In this document: positions 1 through 8,881 of the stretch, piece by piece
Position numbering within the stretch: the first letter of the stretch is position 1
How the letters are laid out: every line of letters starts with the position of its first letter
From: Pseudomonas sp. RIT-PI-AD
GTDB lineage: Bacteria > Pseudomonadota > Gammaproteobacteria > Pseudomonadales > Pseudomonadaceae
Direction: 5' to 3'
Assembly: GCF_025642785.1 (NCBI RefSeq)
Contig: NZ_JANZKU010000008.1
Coordinates: 62,001-126,000, forward strand
Length of the DNA stretch: 64,000 nucleotides
Program-made: the position numbers and the translations under genes
The notes under the pieces: generated by a model
Databases searched by the model: none
Told to the model about the DNA's origin: nothing
What the model saw: only the letters and a program-made list of their open reading frames with translations

Positions 1-156
1 GACCAGGCCGCGGGCATCGATGTCCTGTTCGGCGACGAAGCCGGCCGGGGCCTGGTCGAGCGCGACGAGCCGCCCGCCCTCGAGGTAGAGGTCGGCCGGC
101 CGGTCGAGGCCGCTGGCCGGGTCGATCAGGCGGGCACCGAGGATACGGGTACGCAT
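1..156 (-). CDS. pyrX: Dihydroorotase-like protein, N-terminal fragment (cut by window start)
   Basis: The reverse strand from 156 encodes a protein starting [20 protein letters not shown], typical of the N-terminal beta-sandwich of dihydroorotase/amidohydrolase proteins. Only 52 residues are inside the window. Its ATG overlaps the pyrB stop by one base (TGATG), so the two are translationally coupled. In pseudomonads the gene after pyrB usually encodes an inactive dihydroorotase homologue (PyrX, also called PyrC') that forms the ATCase holoenzyme with PyrB. The catalytic region is not visible, so the inactive form is inferred from position. Confidence 0.8.
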   Translation of the reverse strand, partial: MRTRILGARLIDPASGLDRPADLYLEGGRLVALDQAPAGFVAEQDIDARGLV

Positions 157-1163
157 CAATTGTGCTCCTCGGATTCTGGGTTCGACTGGCGCTGGGCGGT
201 CTGTCCGCTCATCGCCATGGACAGCACCGCCATGCGGACGGCGATGCCATAGGTGACCTGGTTGAGGATCACCGACTGCGGGCCGTCGGCCACCGCCGAC
301 TCGATTTCCACGCCGCGGTTGATCGGCCCCGGGTGCATCACCAGGGCGCCGGGTCGCGCCAGGGCGAGGCGCTGGGTGGTCAGGCCGTAGAGCTTGAAGA
401 ATTCCCCTTCGCTGGGCAGCAGGCCGCCCTGCATGCGTTCGCGTTGCAGGCGCAGCATGATCACCACGTCGACGTCCCTGAGGCCTTCGGCGAGGTCGGT
501 GAAGACGCGCACGCCGTACTGCTCGATGCCCACCGGCAGCAGGGTCTTCGGCCCCACCACGCGGATGTCCGGGCAGCCGAGGGTCTTCAGCGCGAGCATG
601 TTCGAGCGCGCCACCCGCGAATGCAGGATGTCGCCGACGATGGCCACCGAGAGGTTCTCGAAGCCGCCCTTGTGCCGGCGGATGGTGAGCATGTCGAGCA
701 TGCCCTGGGTCGGGTGGGCGTGACGGCCGTCGCCGCCGTTGATGATCGCCACGTCCGGGCAGACGTGCTCGGCGATGAAGTGGGCCGCGCCGGAGTCGCC
801 GTGGCGCACCACGAACATGTCGGCGGCCATCGCTTCCAGGTTGCGCAGGGTGTCGAACAGCGTCTCGCCCTTGCTGGTGGAGGAGGTGGATACGTTCAGG
901 CTGATCACGTCGGCGGACAGCCGCTGGGCCGCCAGCTCGAAGGTGGTGCGGGTGCGCGTGGAGTTCTCGAAGAACACGTTGCACACCGTCTTGCCGCGCA
1001 GCAGCGGGACCTTCTTCACCGCGCGGGCGCCGACTTCGAGGAAGGAGTCGGCGGTGTCGAGGATTTCCGTCAACAGTTCGCGGGGCAAGCCGTCGAGGGA
1101 AAGGAAGTGGCGCAACTGGCCCTGGTCGTTGAGCTGGAGCGGGCGCTTGGCGTCTGTCGGCAT
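156..1163 (-). CDS. pyrB: Aspartate carbamoyltransferase catalytic subunit
   Basis: This 335-residue protein catalyses the committed step of pyrimidine synthesis, carbamoyl phosphate plus L-aspartate to N-carbamoylaspartate, in the cytoplasm. The carbamoyl-phosphate loop STRTRTTFE lies at about residues 68-76, the HPTQ motif near 150, and [10 protein letters not shown] near residue 280. The N-terminal extension before the core is typical of the Pseudomonas class A enzyme, which assembles as a dodecamer with the dihydroorotase-like partner encoded just downstream. The gene lies 25 bases after pyrR and overlaps the next gene by one base. This indicates a pyrR-pyrB-pyrX operon. Confidence 0.97.
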   Translation of the reverse strand: MPTDAKRPLQLNDQGQLRHFLSLDGLPRELLTEILDTADSFLEVGARAVKKVPLLRGKTVCNVFFENSTRTRTTFELAAQRLSADVISLNVSTSSTSKGETLFDTLRNLEAMAADMFVVRHGDSGAAHFIAEHVCPDVAIINGGDGRHAHPTQGMLDMLTIRRHKGGFENLSVAIVGDILHSRVARSNMLALKTLGCPDIRVVGPKTLLPVGIEQYGVRVFTDLAEGLRDVDVVIMLRLQRERMQGGLLPSEGEFFKLYGLTTQRLALARPGALVMHPGPINRGVEIESAVADGPQSVILNQVTYGIAVRMAVLSMAMSGQTAQRQSNPESEEHN

Positions 1164-1188
1164 GGTGCAGGCCCTAAGGTGAAATGAT

Positions 1189-1701
1189 TCAGGAAGCGGA
1201 GGCGAGGACCTGGCGCTGGAGCACCAGCGGCGCGGGACCGAGCACTTTCACCCGTTCGCCGGGGGCCAGGGAGAGGGTCGCGCCGACCACGTCCGGGCGG
1301 ATCGGCAACTCGCGGTCGTCGAGGTCCAGCAGGCTGACCAGGGTCACGCTGGCCGGCCGCCCGTAGTCGAAGAGTTCGTTCAGCGCCGCGCGCACCGTGC
1401 GCCCGCTCATCAGCACGTCGTCGATCAGCACCAGGTGCTGGTTCTCCACCTCGAACGGCAGGGCCGACGGCCGCACCTGCGGATGCAGGCCGTTGCGGGT
1501 GAAGTCGTCGCGGTAGAAGGAAACGTCCAGGGTGCCCAGGGGCGCGTCGCTGCCCAGGGCCTCCAGCAGCGCCCGGGCGACCCAGACACCACCGCTGTGG
1601 ATGCCGATGAAGCGTGGCGTTTCGATCCGCCGGGCGTGCAGGTGGGCGGTCAGGTCGCGGGCCATCCGCGGCAGCAGCTCGGCGGGATCGGGCAAAGACA
1701 T
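1189..1701 (-). CDS. pyrR: PyrR bifunctional regulator / uracil phosphoribosyltransferase
   Basis: This 170-residue type I phosphoribosyltransferase-fold protein has the PRPP-binding signature [17 protein letters not shown] near the middle. PyrR proteins regulate pyr genes and may have uracil phosphoribosyltransferase activity; in Pseudomonas it is known as a regulator of pyrimidine genes. Two in-frame ATGs exist, at 1707 and 1701. The GAGGA Shine-Dalgarno touches the first but is 6 bases from the second, so 1701 is chosen; 170 residues also matches the family length. It starts 12 bases after ruvX ends and precedes pyrB, consistent with co-transcription from algH onward. Confidence 0.95.
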   Translation of the reverse strand: MSLPDPAELLPRMARDLTAHLHARRIETPRFIGIHSGGVWVARALLEALGSDAPLGTLDVSFYRDDFTRNGLHPQVRPSALPFEVENQHLVLIDDVLMSGRTVRAALNELFDYGRPASVTLVSLLDLDDRELPIRPDVVGATLSLAPGERVKVLGPAPLVLQRQVLASAS

Positions 1702-1713
1702 CGGCATTCCTCG

Positions 1714-2160
1714 CTAGGCGTTCGTGGCGTGATGGGCCAGCCAGCCTTCCAGCAGCAAGGCGGCGGCGAGGGCGTCCACCGGGCGCTCCCGATAGCCGCC
1801 GCGCTGGCCCTGGGCGAGGCGTTCGCCCTTGGCTTCGAAGGTGGTCAGGCGTTCATCGTGGGTATGCACCGGCAGGCCGAAACGGCCGTTCAGGCGGCGG
1901 GCGAATTTCTCGGCGCGGGCGCTCATCTCGCTGGGCGTGCCGTCCATGTTCAGCGGCAGGCCGACGACGATGGCGTCCGGTTGCCATTCCTTGACCAAGG
2001 CTTCCACCCGGTTCCAGTCCGGCACGCCGTTCTGCGCTTTCAGCGTGCAGAGCTCGCGGGCCTGGCCGGTGACGGCCTGGCCGACGGCGACGCCGATCTG
2101 TTTGGTGCCATAGTCGAAGCCGAGCAGCAGTCGCAGCGGTTTTTCCGCGCCCGCGCCCAT
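1714..2160 (-). CDS. ruvX: Holliday junction resolvase-like / pre-16S rRNA nuclease YqgF (RuvX)
   Basis: This 148-residue RNase H-fold protein of the YqgF family is associated with 16S rRNA 5' end maturation and was earlier proposed to be a Holliday junction resolvase. Family motifs are clear: LGFDYGTKQIGVAVGQ at the N-terminus with the first catalytic Asp, AIVVGLPLNMDG near residue 75, DERLTT near residue 102, and a final PVDALAAALLLEGWL segment with the last Asp. The start ATG overlaps the algH stop by one base (TGATG), so translation is coupled to algH. The order algH-ruvX-pyrR-pyrB is standard in Pseudomonas. Confidence 0.95.
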   Translation of the reverse strand: MGAGAEKPLRLLLGFDYGTKQIGVAVGQAVTGQARELCTLKAQNGVPDWNRVEALVKEWQPDAIVVGLPLNMDGTPSEMSARAEKFARRLNGRFGLPVHTHDERLTTFEAKGERLAQGQRGGYRERPVDALAAALLLEGWLAHHATNA

Positions 2161-2729
2161 CAGGCGTGGCCGGCCTGGCTGGTGAGCAGACCGAGGGTGA
2201 TGCCCAGGCGGTTCGCGGCGGCGTTCAGGCGTTGCTCGGCCGGCAACTCGAAGAGGATCTCGGCGTCGGCGGGGCAGGTCAGCCAGGCGTTGTCCGCCAG
2301 TTCGGCGTCCAGTTGCCCGGCGTCCCAGCCGGCGTAGCCCAGCGCCACCAGGCTGCGCGCCGGGCCGCTGCCGTCGGCGATGGCGAACAGCACGTCCTGC
2401 GAGGTGGACAGCGCCAGCTCACCCAGCTCCAGGGTGGCCTGGAAGCGCTGGCCGGCCGGATGCAGGACGAAGCCGCGATCGGTCTGCACCGGGCCGCCGG
2501 AATAGATCGGCAGGCTCTGGCAGCGGGCCGTGGGTTGGTAGTCCGGGCGCAACTGTTCGAGGACATCGCCCAGGGTCAGCCCGTTGGGCCGGTTGATCAC
2601 CAGCCCCATGGCGCCCTCGTCGCTGTGCTCGACCAGGTAGATGAGCGTCTGGGCAAAATTGGGATCGGCCATGTGCGGCATGGCGATCAGCAGATGATGC
2701 TTGAGATAACTCGGCGCGGTGCTTTTCAT
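2160..2729 (-). CDS. algH: YqgE/AlgH family protein
   Basis: This 189-residue cytoplasmic protein of the UPF0301 (YqgE/AlgH) family was named for a reported effect on alginate and other virulence traits in P. aeruginosa; its biochemical function is not established. The family N-terminus LLIAMPHMADPNFAQTLIYL is present, followed by HSDEGAMGLVINRP and later YSGGPVQTDRGFVLHP and GYAGWDAGQLDAEL. It is the first gene of a tightly packed minus-strand group with ruvX, pyrR, pyrB and pyrX. The 173-base gap upstream separates it from tonB3 and presumably holds its promoter. Confidence 0.95.
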   Translation of the reverse strand: MKSTAPSYLKHHLLIAMPHMADPNFAQTLIYLVEHSDEGAMGLVINRPNGLTLGDVLEQLRPDYQPTARCQSLPIYSGGPVQTDRGFVLHPAGQRFQATLELGELALSTSQDVLFAIADGSGPARSLVALGYAGWDAGQLDAELADNAWLTCPADAEILFELPAEQRLNAAANRLGITLGLLTSQAGHA

Positions 2730-2832
2730 AGGCGGCTAGCTTAAAGCGTCGGACGCCCAGCGCAAAGCCGTAAGCGTCGTGCCACCCATCGGCCGGAGCA
2801 GCGGCGCAGGCCTTCCGTGCGGCGCGCATGCG

Positions 2833-2861
2833 GAGCCCGGGCGGGCATCCAGGCCGGGCTC
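2833..2861 (-). terminator. Hairpin downstream of tonB3
   Basis: GAGCCCGG at 2833-2840 pairs with CCGGGCTC at 2854-2861 around a 13-base loop. It lies 40 bases beyond the tonB3 stop on the minus strand. No T-tract follows, so it may be a weak terminator or a 3' RNA-stabilising stem. Confidence 0.35.
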
Positions 2862-2902
2862 TAGTGTGGCGAGCGTCCGAATGGGGCGGGTCCGCCGTGC
2901 CG

Positions 2903-3796
2903 TCAGCGGCTGGACAGTTTGTCGCCGCGCTCGAAGCGCCAGGTGCGGATGATTTCCAGCCGGTCGATGTCCGAGAGGTCGCCGGTGAAGGGCGCGAACG
3001 GCGCGGCCAGGCGCACGATGCGCATGGCCGCCTGGTCGAGCACCTGCTGCCCGGACGACTCCAGCACCTGCACTTCGTAGAGGGTGCCGTCGCGGTTGAT
3101 CGACACCAGCAGCCGCAGGCTGCCGTAGATGCGCTGGCGCCGTGCTTCGTCGGGATAGTTGAGGTTGCCGACGCGCTCGATCTTCTTGCGCCATTCCTCC
3201 TTATACCAGGCGCCCTTGTCGCGCATGGTCGAGGCCGCGTTCAGGCGATGGATCTTCGGGCGCTTGGCGTACAGCTCGCGTTCCTGGGACAGTTGTGCCT
3301 CCAGGCTGGCGATCTCCGAGGACAGTTGCGCGCTGTCGAACACCGGCGCGCGGCGCGCCTCGGGCTCGGGCTTGGCTTCCTCGTTCTTCACCGGGGTCTT
3401 CTGCGGTTGCGGCGAGCGGGTGGCCAGCGCCGCCTTGGGCGCTTCCTGGTGGGCGGTCTGCCTGGGCGTGCTGGGCGGGGTGACGCGCTTGATTTCGCTG
3501 TCCTGGAAGATCGCCTGCTCGGGGGTCTTCGGCGTCGCCTTGTGGTCCAGGGTGCCGCTGCCTTGCTGGTTGTCCTGGGCCAGGTAATCGGCTTCCTTGG
3601 GTTTCTCCCGGCTCTTGAAGGTCGAGAGGGTGATCTCCAGGGTTTTGCTGATCTGCGCCGGCTCTGCCAGGCTGAAGCCGACGCCGAGGATCAGGGCCAG
3701 GTGCAGGAGGGCGGCGAGGAAAAGGGTGAAGCCCAGACGGTCGGCCGGGCGTACGCCGGAATTCGCGAAGTCGGCTGGATAAGGGCTGGGATTCAT
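2903..3796 (-). CDS. tonB3: TonB-family energy transducer TonB3
   Basis: This 297-residue inner-membrane protein transmits proton-motive force to the outer membrane. A cytoplasmic N-terminus of about 20 residues is followed by one transmembrane helix (about 22-42, LGFTLFLAALLHLALILGVG), a long charged periplasmic linker rich in K, P, E and Q (about 55-150), a helical segment, and a C-terminal TonB domain of about 85 residues. That domain contains YGSLRLLVSINRDGTLYEV and ends IIRTWRFERGDKLSSR. In P. aeruginosa TonB3, encoded beside pilG, is needed for twitching motility and pilus assembly, which fits its location here. The gap to gshB is 115 bases, so the two may be co-transcribed. Confidence 0.95.
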   Translation of the reverse strand: MNPSPYPADFANSGVRPADRLGFTLFLAALLHLALILGVGFSLAEPAQISKTLEITLSTFKSREKPKEADYLAQDNQQGSGTLDHKATPKTPEQAIFQDSEIKRVTPPSTPRQTAHQEAPKAALATRSPQPQKTPVKNEEAKPEPEARRAPVFDSAQLSSEIASLEAQLSQERELYAKRPKIHRLNAASTMRDKGAWYKEEWRKKIERVGNLNYPDEARRQRIYGSLRLLVSINRDGTLYEVQVLESSGQQVLDQAAMRIVRLAAPFAPFTGDLSDIDRLEIIRTWRFERGDKLSSR

Positions 3797-3911
3797 TGCG
3801 GATCGGCTTGGCTCGGGTTGCGCGCAGTCTGCCCAGCGGCTCGCTAAAAGTCTATGAAGCAGGTAACAGCCTGGAGAGAAAGCCGCGCGCCGGGCGCGGC
3901 CTCGACCTCGT

Positions 3912-4874
3912 TCAGGCGCGGCGCTTCTCTTCCAGCTTGCCGGCGATGGCGTCCATCAGGCGCTCGCCGATGCGGGTGTCGAAGGCGCGGTCGATTTCGC
4001 GGATGCAGGTCGGGCTGGTCACGTTGATTTCGGTGAGGTGCTCGCCGATCACGTCGAGGCCGACGAACAGCAGCCCGCGCTCGCGCAGCGCCGGGCCGAC
4101 CTGGGCGGCGATCCAGCGGTCCCGCTCGCTCAGCGGGCGGGCCTCGCCGCGGCCGCCGGCGGCGAGGTTGCCGCGGGTCTCGCCGGCCGCGGGAATGCGC
4201 GCCAGGCAATAGGGCACGGGTTCGCCGTCGATCATCAGGATGCGCTTGTCGCCGTCCTTGATCGCCGGCAGGTAGCGTTGCGCCATGATCTGCTGGGTGC
4301 CGTGGGCGGTCAGGGTCTCGAGGATCACCGAAAGGTTCGGGTCGCCGGCGCGGTGACGAAATATCGAAGAACCGCCCATGCCATCCAAGGGTTTGAGAAT
4401 GATGTCACGCTGTTCTTCGGCAAACTCGCGCAGAATGTCGGCTCGCCGGCTCACCAGAGTCGGCGGGGTGCATTGGGTAAACTGGGTGGCGAAGAATTTT
4501 TCGTTGCAATCGCGTAGACTCCGCGGGCGATTCACCACCAGTACGCCGGCTTGCTCCGCCTGTTCCAACAGGTAGGTGGCATAGACGAACTCGTTGTCGA
4601 ACGGAGGATCCTTGCGCATAAGGATCACATCCAGGTCATGCAGCGGGGCGTCGACCTCGGCTTCCAGCTCGAACCAGTGCCCCGCATCCTCGAAGACCCG
4701 TAGCGCTCGCATCCGTCCGCGGGCTTCGCCGGCTTTCTGGTAGATGTCCTGGGGTTCCATGTAGAACAGCGACCAGCCACGGGCCTGCGCGGCCAGCAAC
4801 ATGGCCAGGGAGCTGTCCTTCTTGAAGGCGATGCGCGCGATGGGGTCCATGACAATCCCGAGGCGAACGCTCAT
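3912..4874 (-). CDS. gshB: Glutathione synthetase
   Basis: This 320-residue ATP-grasp enzyme joins gamma-glutamylcysteine and glycine to make glutathione. The sequence starts MSVRLGIVMDPIARIAFKKD, with the conserved N-terminal substrate-binding region. Further on are VNRPRSLRDCNEKFFATQF, DIILKPLDGMGGSSIFR (ATP-grasp glycine-rich loop) and GLLFVGLDVIGEHLTEINVT (metal-binding ExN). An in-frame ATG exists seven codons upstream (4895), but the GGAGGAA ribosome site lies about 9 bases before 4874, so that start is chosen. The gene is divergent from pilG, with a 241-base shared upstream region. Confidence 0.97.
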   Translation of the reverse strand: MSVRLGIVMDPIARIAFKKDSSLAMLLAAQARGWSLFYMEPQDIYQKAGEARGRMRALRVFEDAGHWFELEAEVDAPLHDLDVILMRKDPPFDNEFVYATYLLEQAEQAGVLVVNRPRSLRDCNEKFFATQFTQCTPPTLVSRRADILREFAEEQRDIILKPLDGMGGSSIFRHRAGDPNLSVILETLTAHGTQQIMAQRYLPAIKDGDKRILMIDGEPVPYCLARIPAAGETRGNLAAGGRGEARPLSERDRWIAAQVGPALRERGLLFVGLDVIGEHLTEINVTSPTCIREIDRAFDTRIGERLMDAIAGKLEEKRRA

Positions 4875-5115
4875 GGGGGATTTCCTCCGATGCAAACGGC
4901 GGCAGGACGCCGCCGAGACGTGAATTCAGGCGCCCAGGGTGGCGCCGGTGCCCCTCCCGGTCAAGGGAAAACCTTGGCATTCCGGGGCTTATAGATTGCA
5001 TGTTGAGAGTGTGCTAAAAAGGCCCCACGATCGGGTTGCAGCCCATCGCTGGTAAGGCCTCAGGCGCACTGCAAACGCAAAAATAACGACTCACCGAGGC
5101 GATGGTAGGGCGAAC

Positions 5116-5523
5116 ATGGAACAGCATTCCGAGGGTTTGAGGGTGATGGTGATCGACGACTCGAAAACGATTCGTCGCACCGCGGAAACTCTGCTGAAAA
5201 AAGTGGGCTGCGAGGTCATCACCGCTGTCGATGGCTTCGATGCGTTGGCCAAGATCGCCGATACCCATCCCAACATCATCTTCGTCGACATCATGATGCC
5301 GCGGCTCGATGGCTATCAGACCTGCGCCCTGATCAAGAACAACAGCGCTTTCAAATCCACCCCGGTGATCATGCTGTCCTCCAAGGACGGTCTGTTCGAC
5401 AAGGCCAAGGGCCGTATCGTCGGTTCGGACCAGTACCTCACCAAGCCCTTCAGCAAGGAAGAGCTGCTCGGTGCGATCAAGACGCACGTGCCCGACTTCA
5501 CGCCGGTGGAACAAGCCTCCTGA
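5116..5523 (+). CDS. pilG: Twitching motility response regulator PilG
   Basis: This 135-residue stand-alone CheY-like receiver has no output domain. The acidic pocket is visible at MVIDDS (residues 11-16), the phospho-acceptor is Asp58 in FVDIMMPRLDG, and the conserved Lys lies in YLTKPF. In P. aeruginosa PilG receives phosphate from ChpA and promotes pilus extension and CyaB-dependent cAMP synthesis at the cell pole. It is the first gene of the pilGHIJK-chpABC cluster. Only 47 bases separate it from pilH, so co-transcription is likely. The 241-base region upstream is shared with divergent gshB; I see no convincing consensus promoter there. Confidence 0.98.
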   Translation: MEQHSEGLRVMVIDDSKTIRRTAETLLKKVGCEVITAVDGFDALAKIADTHPNIIFVDIMMPRLDGYQTCALIKNNSAFKSTPVIMLSSKDGLFDKAKGRIVGSDQYLTKPFSKEELLGAIKTHVPDFTPVEQAS

Positions 5524-5570
5524 CCGCTCGGCCGCCCGGCCGGAGACGCCTCTTCCGTATAGGAAATACC

Positions 5571-5936
5571 ATGGCTCGAATTCTGATTGTTGATGACTCC
5601 CCGACCGAAATGTACAAGCTGACCGCCATGCTGGAAAAGCACGGCCACCAGGTACTCAAGGCGGAAAACGGCGCCGACGGCGTCGCCCTGGCACGCCAGG
5701 AAAAGCCGGATGTCGTGCTGATGGACATCGTGATGCCGGGGCTCAACGGCTTCCAGGCGACCCGCCAGCTGACCAAGGACGCCGAAACCAGCCACATCCC
5801 GGTCATCATCGTCACCACCAAGGACCAGGAGACCGACAAGGTCTGGGGCAAGCGCCAGGGCGCGCGCGATTACCTGACCAAGCCGGTCGACGAAGAAACC
5901 CTGTTGAAGACCCTTGGCGCCGTGCTGGCCGGCTGA
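5571..5936 (+). CDS. pilH: Twitching motility response regulator PilH
   Basis: This 121-residue single-domain CheY-like receiver has the acidic pair in LIVDDSP (residues 5-11), phospho-acceptor Asp52 in LMDIVMPGLNG, and the conserved Lys in YLTKPVDEE. In the Pil-Chp pathway PilH opposes PilG: it is linked to pilus retraction or phosphate drain and to reversal of twitching direction. It is preceded by an AGGAA ribosome site and lies between pilG and pilI on the same strand with short spacers, supporting one transcript. Confidence 0.98.
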   Translation: MARILIVDDSPTEMYKLTAMLEKHGHQVLKAENGADGVALARQEKPDVVLMDIVMPGLNGFQATRQLTKDAETSHIPVIIVTTKDQETDKVWGKRQGARDYLTKPVDEETLLKTLGAVLAG

Positions 5937-5980
5937 GGCCGCTCGCCCGCACTCCTGATAAATAGAGGCCACGGCCCGGC

Positions 5981-6517
5981 ATGTCCGATATCCAGACTCC
6001 TTTCCAGCTTCTTCTCGAGATCGACCAGCGTTGCCGGACGCTCGCCGCCGGGCTGCCTTCGCAGCAGGCCGCGGTGCAGACGTGGAGCGGTATCGGTTTT
6101 CGCATGGGCGAGCGCCTGTTCGTGGCGCCCATGGGGGAAGTCGGCGAGGTTCTCCACGAGCCGCGCTACACACTGCTGCCGGGCGTCAAGAACTGGGTCA
6201 AGGGCGTGGCCAACGTGCGCGGCCGCTTGTTGCCGATCATGGACCTGTGCGGATTCTTCGGCGGCGAACTGTCGCCCCTGCGCAAGCAGCGCCGGGTGCT
6301 GGTGGTCGACCATCAGGAAATCTTCGCCGGGCTGATCGTCGACGAAGTCTACGGTATGCAGCATTTTCCGGTGGATGCCTTTTCCGAGCGCTTACCGCCG
6401 CTCGAGGCATCGATCCAGCATTTCATTCATGGGGTGTTCCAGCGCGAGCAGCCGTGGCTGGTGTTCAGCCCGCACGCGTTGGCGCAGAACCAGACCTTTC
6501 TCGACGTCGCAGTCTAG
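5981..6517 (+). CDS. pilI: CheW-like adaptor PilI
   Basis: This 178-residue protein has a single CheW domain (about residues 37-165). Recognisable positions include WVKGVANVRGRLLPIMDLCGF and a later LIVDEVYGMQHF. CheW-type adaptors bridge the receptor and the histidine kinase, here PilJ and ChpA. The gene starts 44 bases after pilH. The 249-base gap before pilJ is longer than the other spacers in the cluster and contains hairpins, so part of the transcription may stop or restart there. Confidence 0.97.
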   Translation: MSDIQTPFQLLLEIDQRCRTLAAGLPSQQAAVQTWSGIGFRMGERLFVAPMGEVGEVLHEPRYTLLPGVKNWVKGVANVRGRLLPIMDLCGFFGGELSPLRKQRRVLVVDHQEIFAGLIVDEVYGMQHFPVDAFSERLPPLEASIQHFIHGVFQREQPWLVFSPHALAQNQTFLDVAV

Positions 6518-6532
6518 CGCGACCCGATAAGC

Positions 6533-6564
6533 GTGCCGGAACGGGTCTGCATCCGTTCTGGCAC
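6533..6564 (+). other. Inverted repeat in the pilI-pilJ spacer
   Basis: GTGCCGGAACGG (6533-6544) pairs with CCGTTCTGGCAC (6553-6564) with one mismatch and an 8-base loop. A second compact palindrome, CGGGCCC-T-CGGGCCCG, follows near 6615-6632. No T-tract is present. These stems could attenuate transcription or protect the upstream mRNA; function is not known. Confidence 0.4.
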
Positions 6565-6766
6565 GATCGTTCAAGTGTTTCGCGGTGGCAGCCGGTGTGC
6601 TTCCACCCGTAGCCGGGCCCTCGGGCCCGCAAGGTGCGATGGGAGCCTGGCTCCGCATCGTGCGCGATGCCCAGGCGTCGCATGTTCAAGGTTGGGCCGG
6701 CGCTGCCGGCCCTTTGGCGTTACATGGGAAACGTAGTGTGTGGTAGGTCCAGGCGGGGGCCAGATA

Positions 6767-8815
6767 ATGAAAAGACTAAACGCAGGCAATCCTTTAGCGG
6801 GTATGCGCAGCAGCACTTTGATCGCCGGACTCTTCGTGGTCCTGATCGTGTCCATCGTGCTGCTGTTCGCCAACTTCGCGTACATCAACACCCAGTCGAA
6901 CTACGACAAGGAGTACATCAGCCACTCCGGCGAGTTGCGCGTGCTGTCGCAGCGGATCGCGAAGAACGCCACCGAAGCGGCGGCGGGCAAGGCGGAAGCC
7001 TTCGCCCTGCTGAAGGACGCGCGTAACGACTTCGAGAAGCGCTGGGGCATCCTGGTCAACGGCGACGAGGCCAGTGGCCTGCCGCCCGCGCCGGAAGCGG
7101 TGCGCGACGAGATGGGCGTGGTGCAGCAGGACTGGGACAGCCTGCGCAAGAACACCGACGCCATCCTGGCCAGCGAGCAGACCGTGCTGTCCCTGCACCA
7201 GGTGGCCGCGACCCTGGCGGAAACCATTCCGCAGCTGCAGGTCGAGTACGAGGAAGTGGTCGACATCCTGCTGGAAAGCGGCGCACCGGCCGCCCAGGTA
7301 TCGGTCGCTCAGCGCCAGTCGCTGCTGGCCGAACGGATTCTCGGCTCGGTGAACAAGGTGCTCGCCGGCGACCAGGACTCGGTCCAGGCCGCCGACATGT
7401 TCGGCCGTGACGCCAGCCTCTTCGGCCGCGTACTGAGCGCGATGATCGAAGGCAACGCCGCCATGGAAATCACCAAGGTGACCGACCAGGAGGCGCTGGA
7501 GCGGCTGCAGGAGATTTCCGAACTGTTCGAATTCGTGTCCGGTTCGGTGGACGAGATCCTCGAGACCTCGCCCGAGCTGTTCCAGGTCCGCGAATCCGCC
7601 AACAACATCTTCACCGGCTCCCAGACCCTCCTCGACAAGGCCTCCAAACTGGCCCAAGGCTTCGAGAACCTGGCCGCCGGCCGTTACGCCAACACCCTGG
7701 CCGGCTACGTATTGGGCGCCCTGGCGCTGGGCTCGATCATCCTGATCGGCCTGGTCATGGTGCAGAGCACCCGCAGCCGACTGGCCGAGACCGCCGAGAA
7801 GAACGACCGCAACCAGGCGGCGATCCTGCGGCTGCTCGACGAGATCGCCGACCTCGCGGACGGCGACCTGACGGTGGCGGCGACGGTGACCGAGGATTTC
7901 ACCGGCGCCATCGCCGACTCGATCAACTACTCCATCGACCAGCTCCGCGACCTCGTCGAGACCATCAACCTGACCGCCGTGCAGGTGGCCGCGGCCGCCC
8001 AGGAAACCCAGGCGACGGCGATGCACCTCGCCGAGGCCTCGGAGCACCAGGCCCAGGAAATCGCCGGCGCCTCCGCGGCGATCAACGAAATGGCCGTGTC
8101 CATCGACCAGGTATCGGCGAACGCCTCGGAATCCACCGCGGTAGCCGAACGTTCCGTGGCGATCGCCAACAAGGGCAACGAGGTGGTGCACAACACCATC
8201 ACCGGCATGGATAACATCCGCGAGCAGATCCAGGACACCTCCAAGCGGATCAAGCGCCTCGGCGAATCCTCCCAGGAGATCGGCGACATCGTCAGCCTGA
8301 TCAACGACATCGCCGACCAGACCAACATCCTCGCCCTGAACGCGGCGATCCAGGCCTCCATGGCCGGCGACGCGGGACGCGGCTTCGCCGTGGTAGCGGA
8401 CGAGGTCCAGCGCCTCGCGGAACGTTCCTCGGCGGCGACCAAGCAGATCGAGGCGCTGGTGAAGACCATTCAGACGGACACCAACGAGGCGGTCATCTCC
8501 ATGGAGCAGACCACTTCCGAGGTGGTTCGCGGTGCGCGCCTGGCGCAGGACGCCGGTGTGGCCCTGGAAGAGATCGAGAAGGTATCCAAGACCCTCGCGG
8601 CCCTCATCCAGAACATTTCCAACGCGGCGCGCCAGCAGGCGTCCTCGGCGGGCCACATTTCCAACACCATGAACGTGATTCAGGAGATCACCTCGCAGAC
8701 CTCCGCCGGCACCACGGCGACCGCCAAGAGCATCGGTAACCTGGCGAAGATGGCCAGCGAGATGCGTAAGTCGGTATCCGGCTTCAACCTGCCGGAAGCG
8801 CCGGAACAAGCCTGA
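6767..8815 (+). CDS. pilJ: Type IV pilus methyl-accepting chemotaxis protein PilJ
   Basis: This 682-residue inner-membrane receptor is the same length as P. aeruginosa PilJ when begun at MKRLNAGN; an in-frame GTG nine codons upstream (6740) is rejected. A first transmembrane helix (about 15-36) is followed by a periplasmic region of about 270 residues with the two PilJ-type helical modules, the second transmembrane helix (about 312-335, [20 protein letters not shown]), a HAMP-like segment and a long cytoplasmic signalling hairpin. The hairpin tip reads [26 protein letters not shown] replaces the more common EAARAG, a feature of PilJ proteins. PilJ is thought to sense pilin or surface contact and controls ChpA through PilI and ChpC. 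Confidence 0.98.
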   Translation: MKRLNAGNPLAGMRSSTLIAGLFVVLIVSIVLLFANFAYINTQSNYDKEYISHSGELRVLSQRIAKNATEAAAGKAEAFALLKDARNDFEKRWGILVNGDEASGLPPAPEAVRDEMGVVQQDWDSLRKNTDAILASEQTVLSLHQVAATLAETIPQLQVEYEEVVDILLESGAPAAQVSVAQRQSLLAERILGSVNKVLAGDQDSVQAADMFGRDASLFGRVLSAMIEGNAAMEITKVTDQEALERLQEISELFEFVSGSVDEILETSPELFQVRESANNIFTGSQTLLDKASKLAQGFENLAAGRYANTLAGYVLGALALGSIILIGLVMVQSTRSRLAETAEKNDRNQAAILRLLDEIADLADGDLTVAATVTEDFTGAIADSINYSIDQLRDLVETINLTAVQVAAAAQETQATAMHLAEASEHQAQEIAGASAAINEMAVSIDQVSANASESTAVAERSVAIANKGNEVVHNTITGMDNIREQIQDTSKRIKRLGESSQEIGDIVSLINDIADQTNILALNAAIQASMAGDAGRGFAVVADEVQRLAERSSAATKQIEALVKTIQTDTNEAVISMEQTTSEVVRGARLAQDAGVALEEIEKVSKTLAALIQNISNAARQQASSAGHISNTMNVIQEITSQTSAGTTATAKSIGNLAKMASEMRKSVSGFNLPEAPEQA

Positions 8816-8881
8816 GCGAAGGGAGCGCGGCGATCCTAGCGGTCGTCGCCGGTGGCCATGAACGAGGGCGAGGGGCACGGC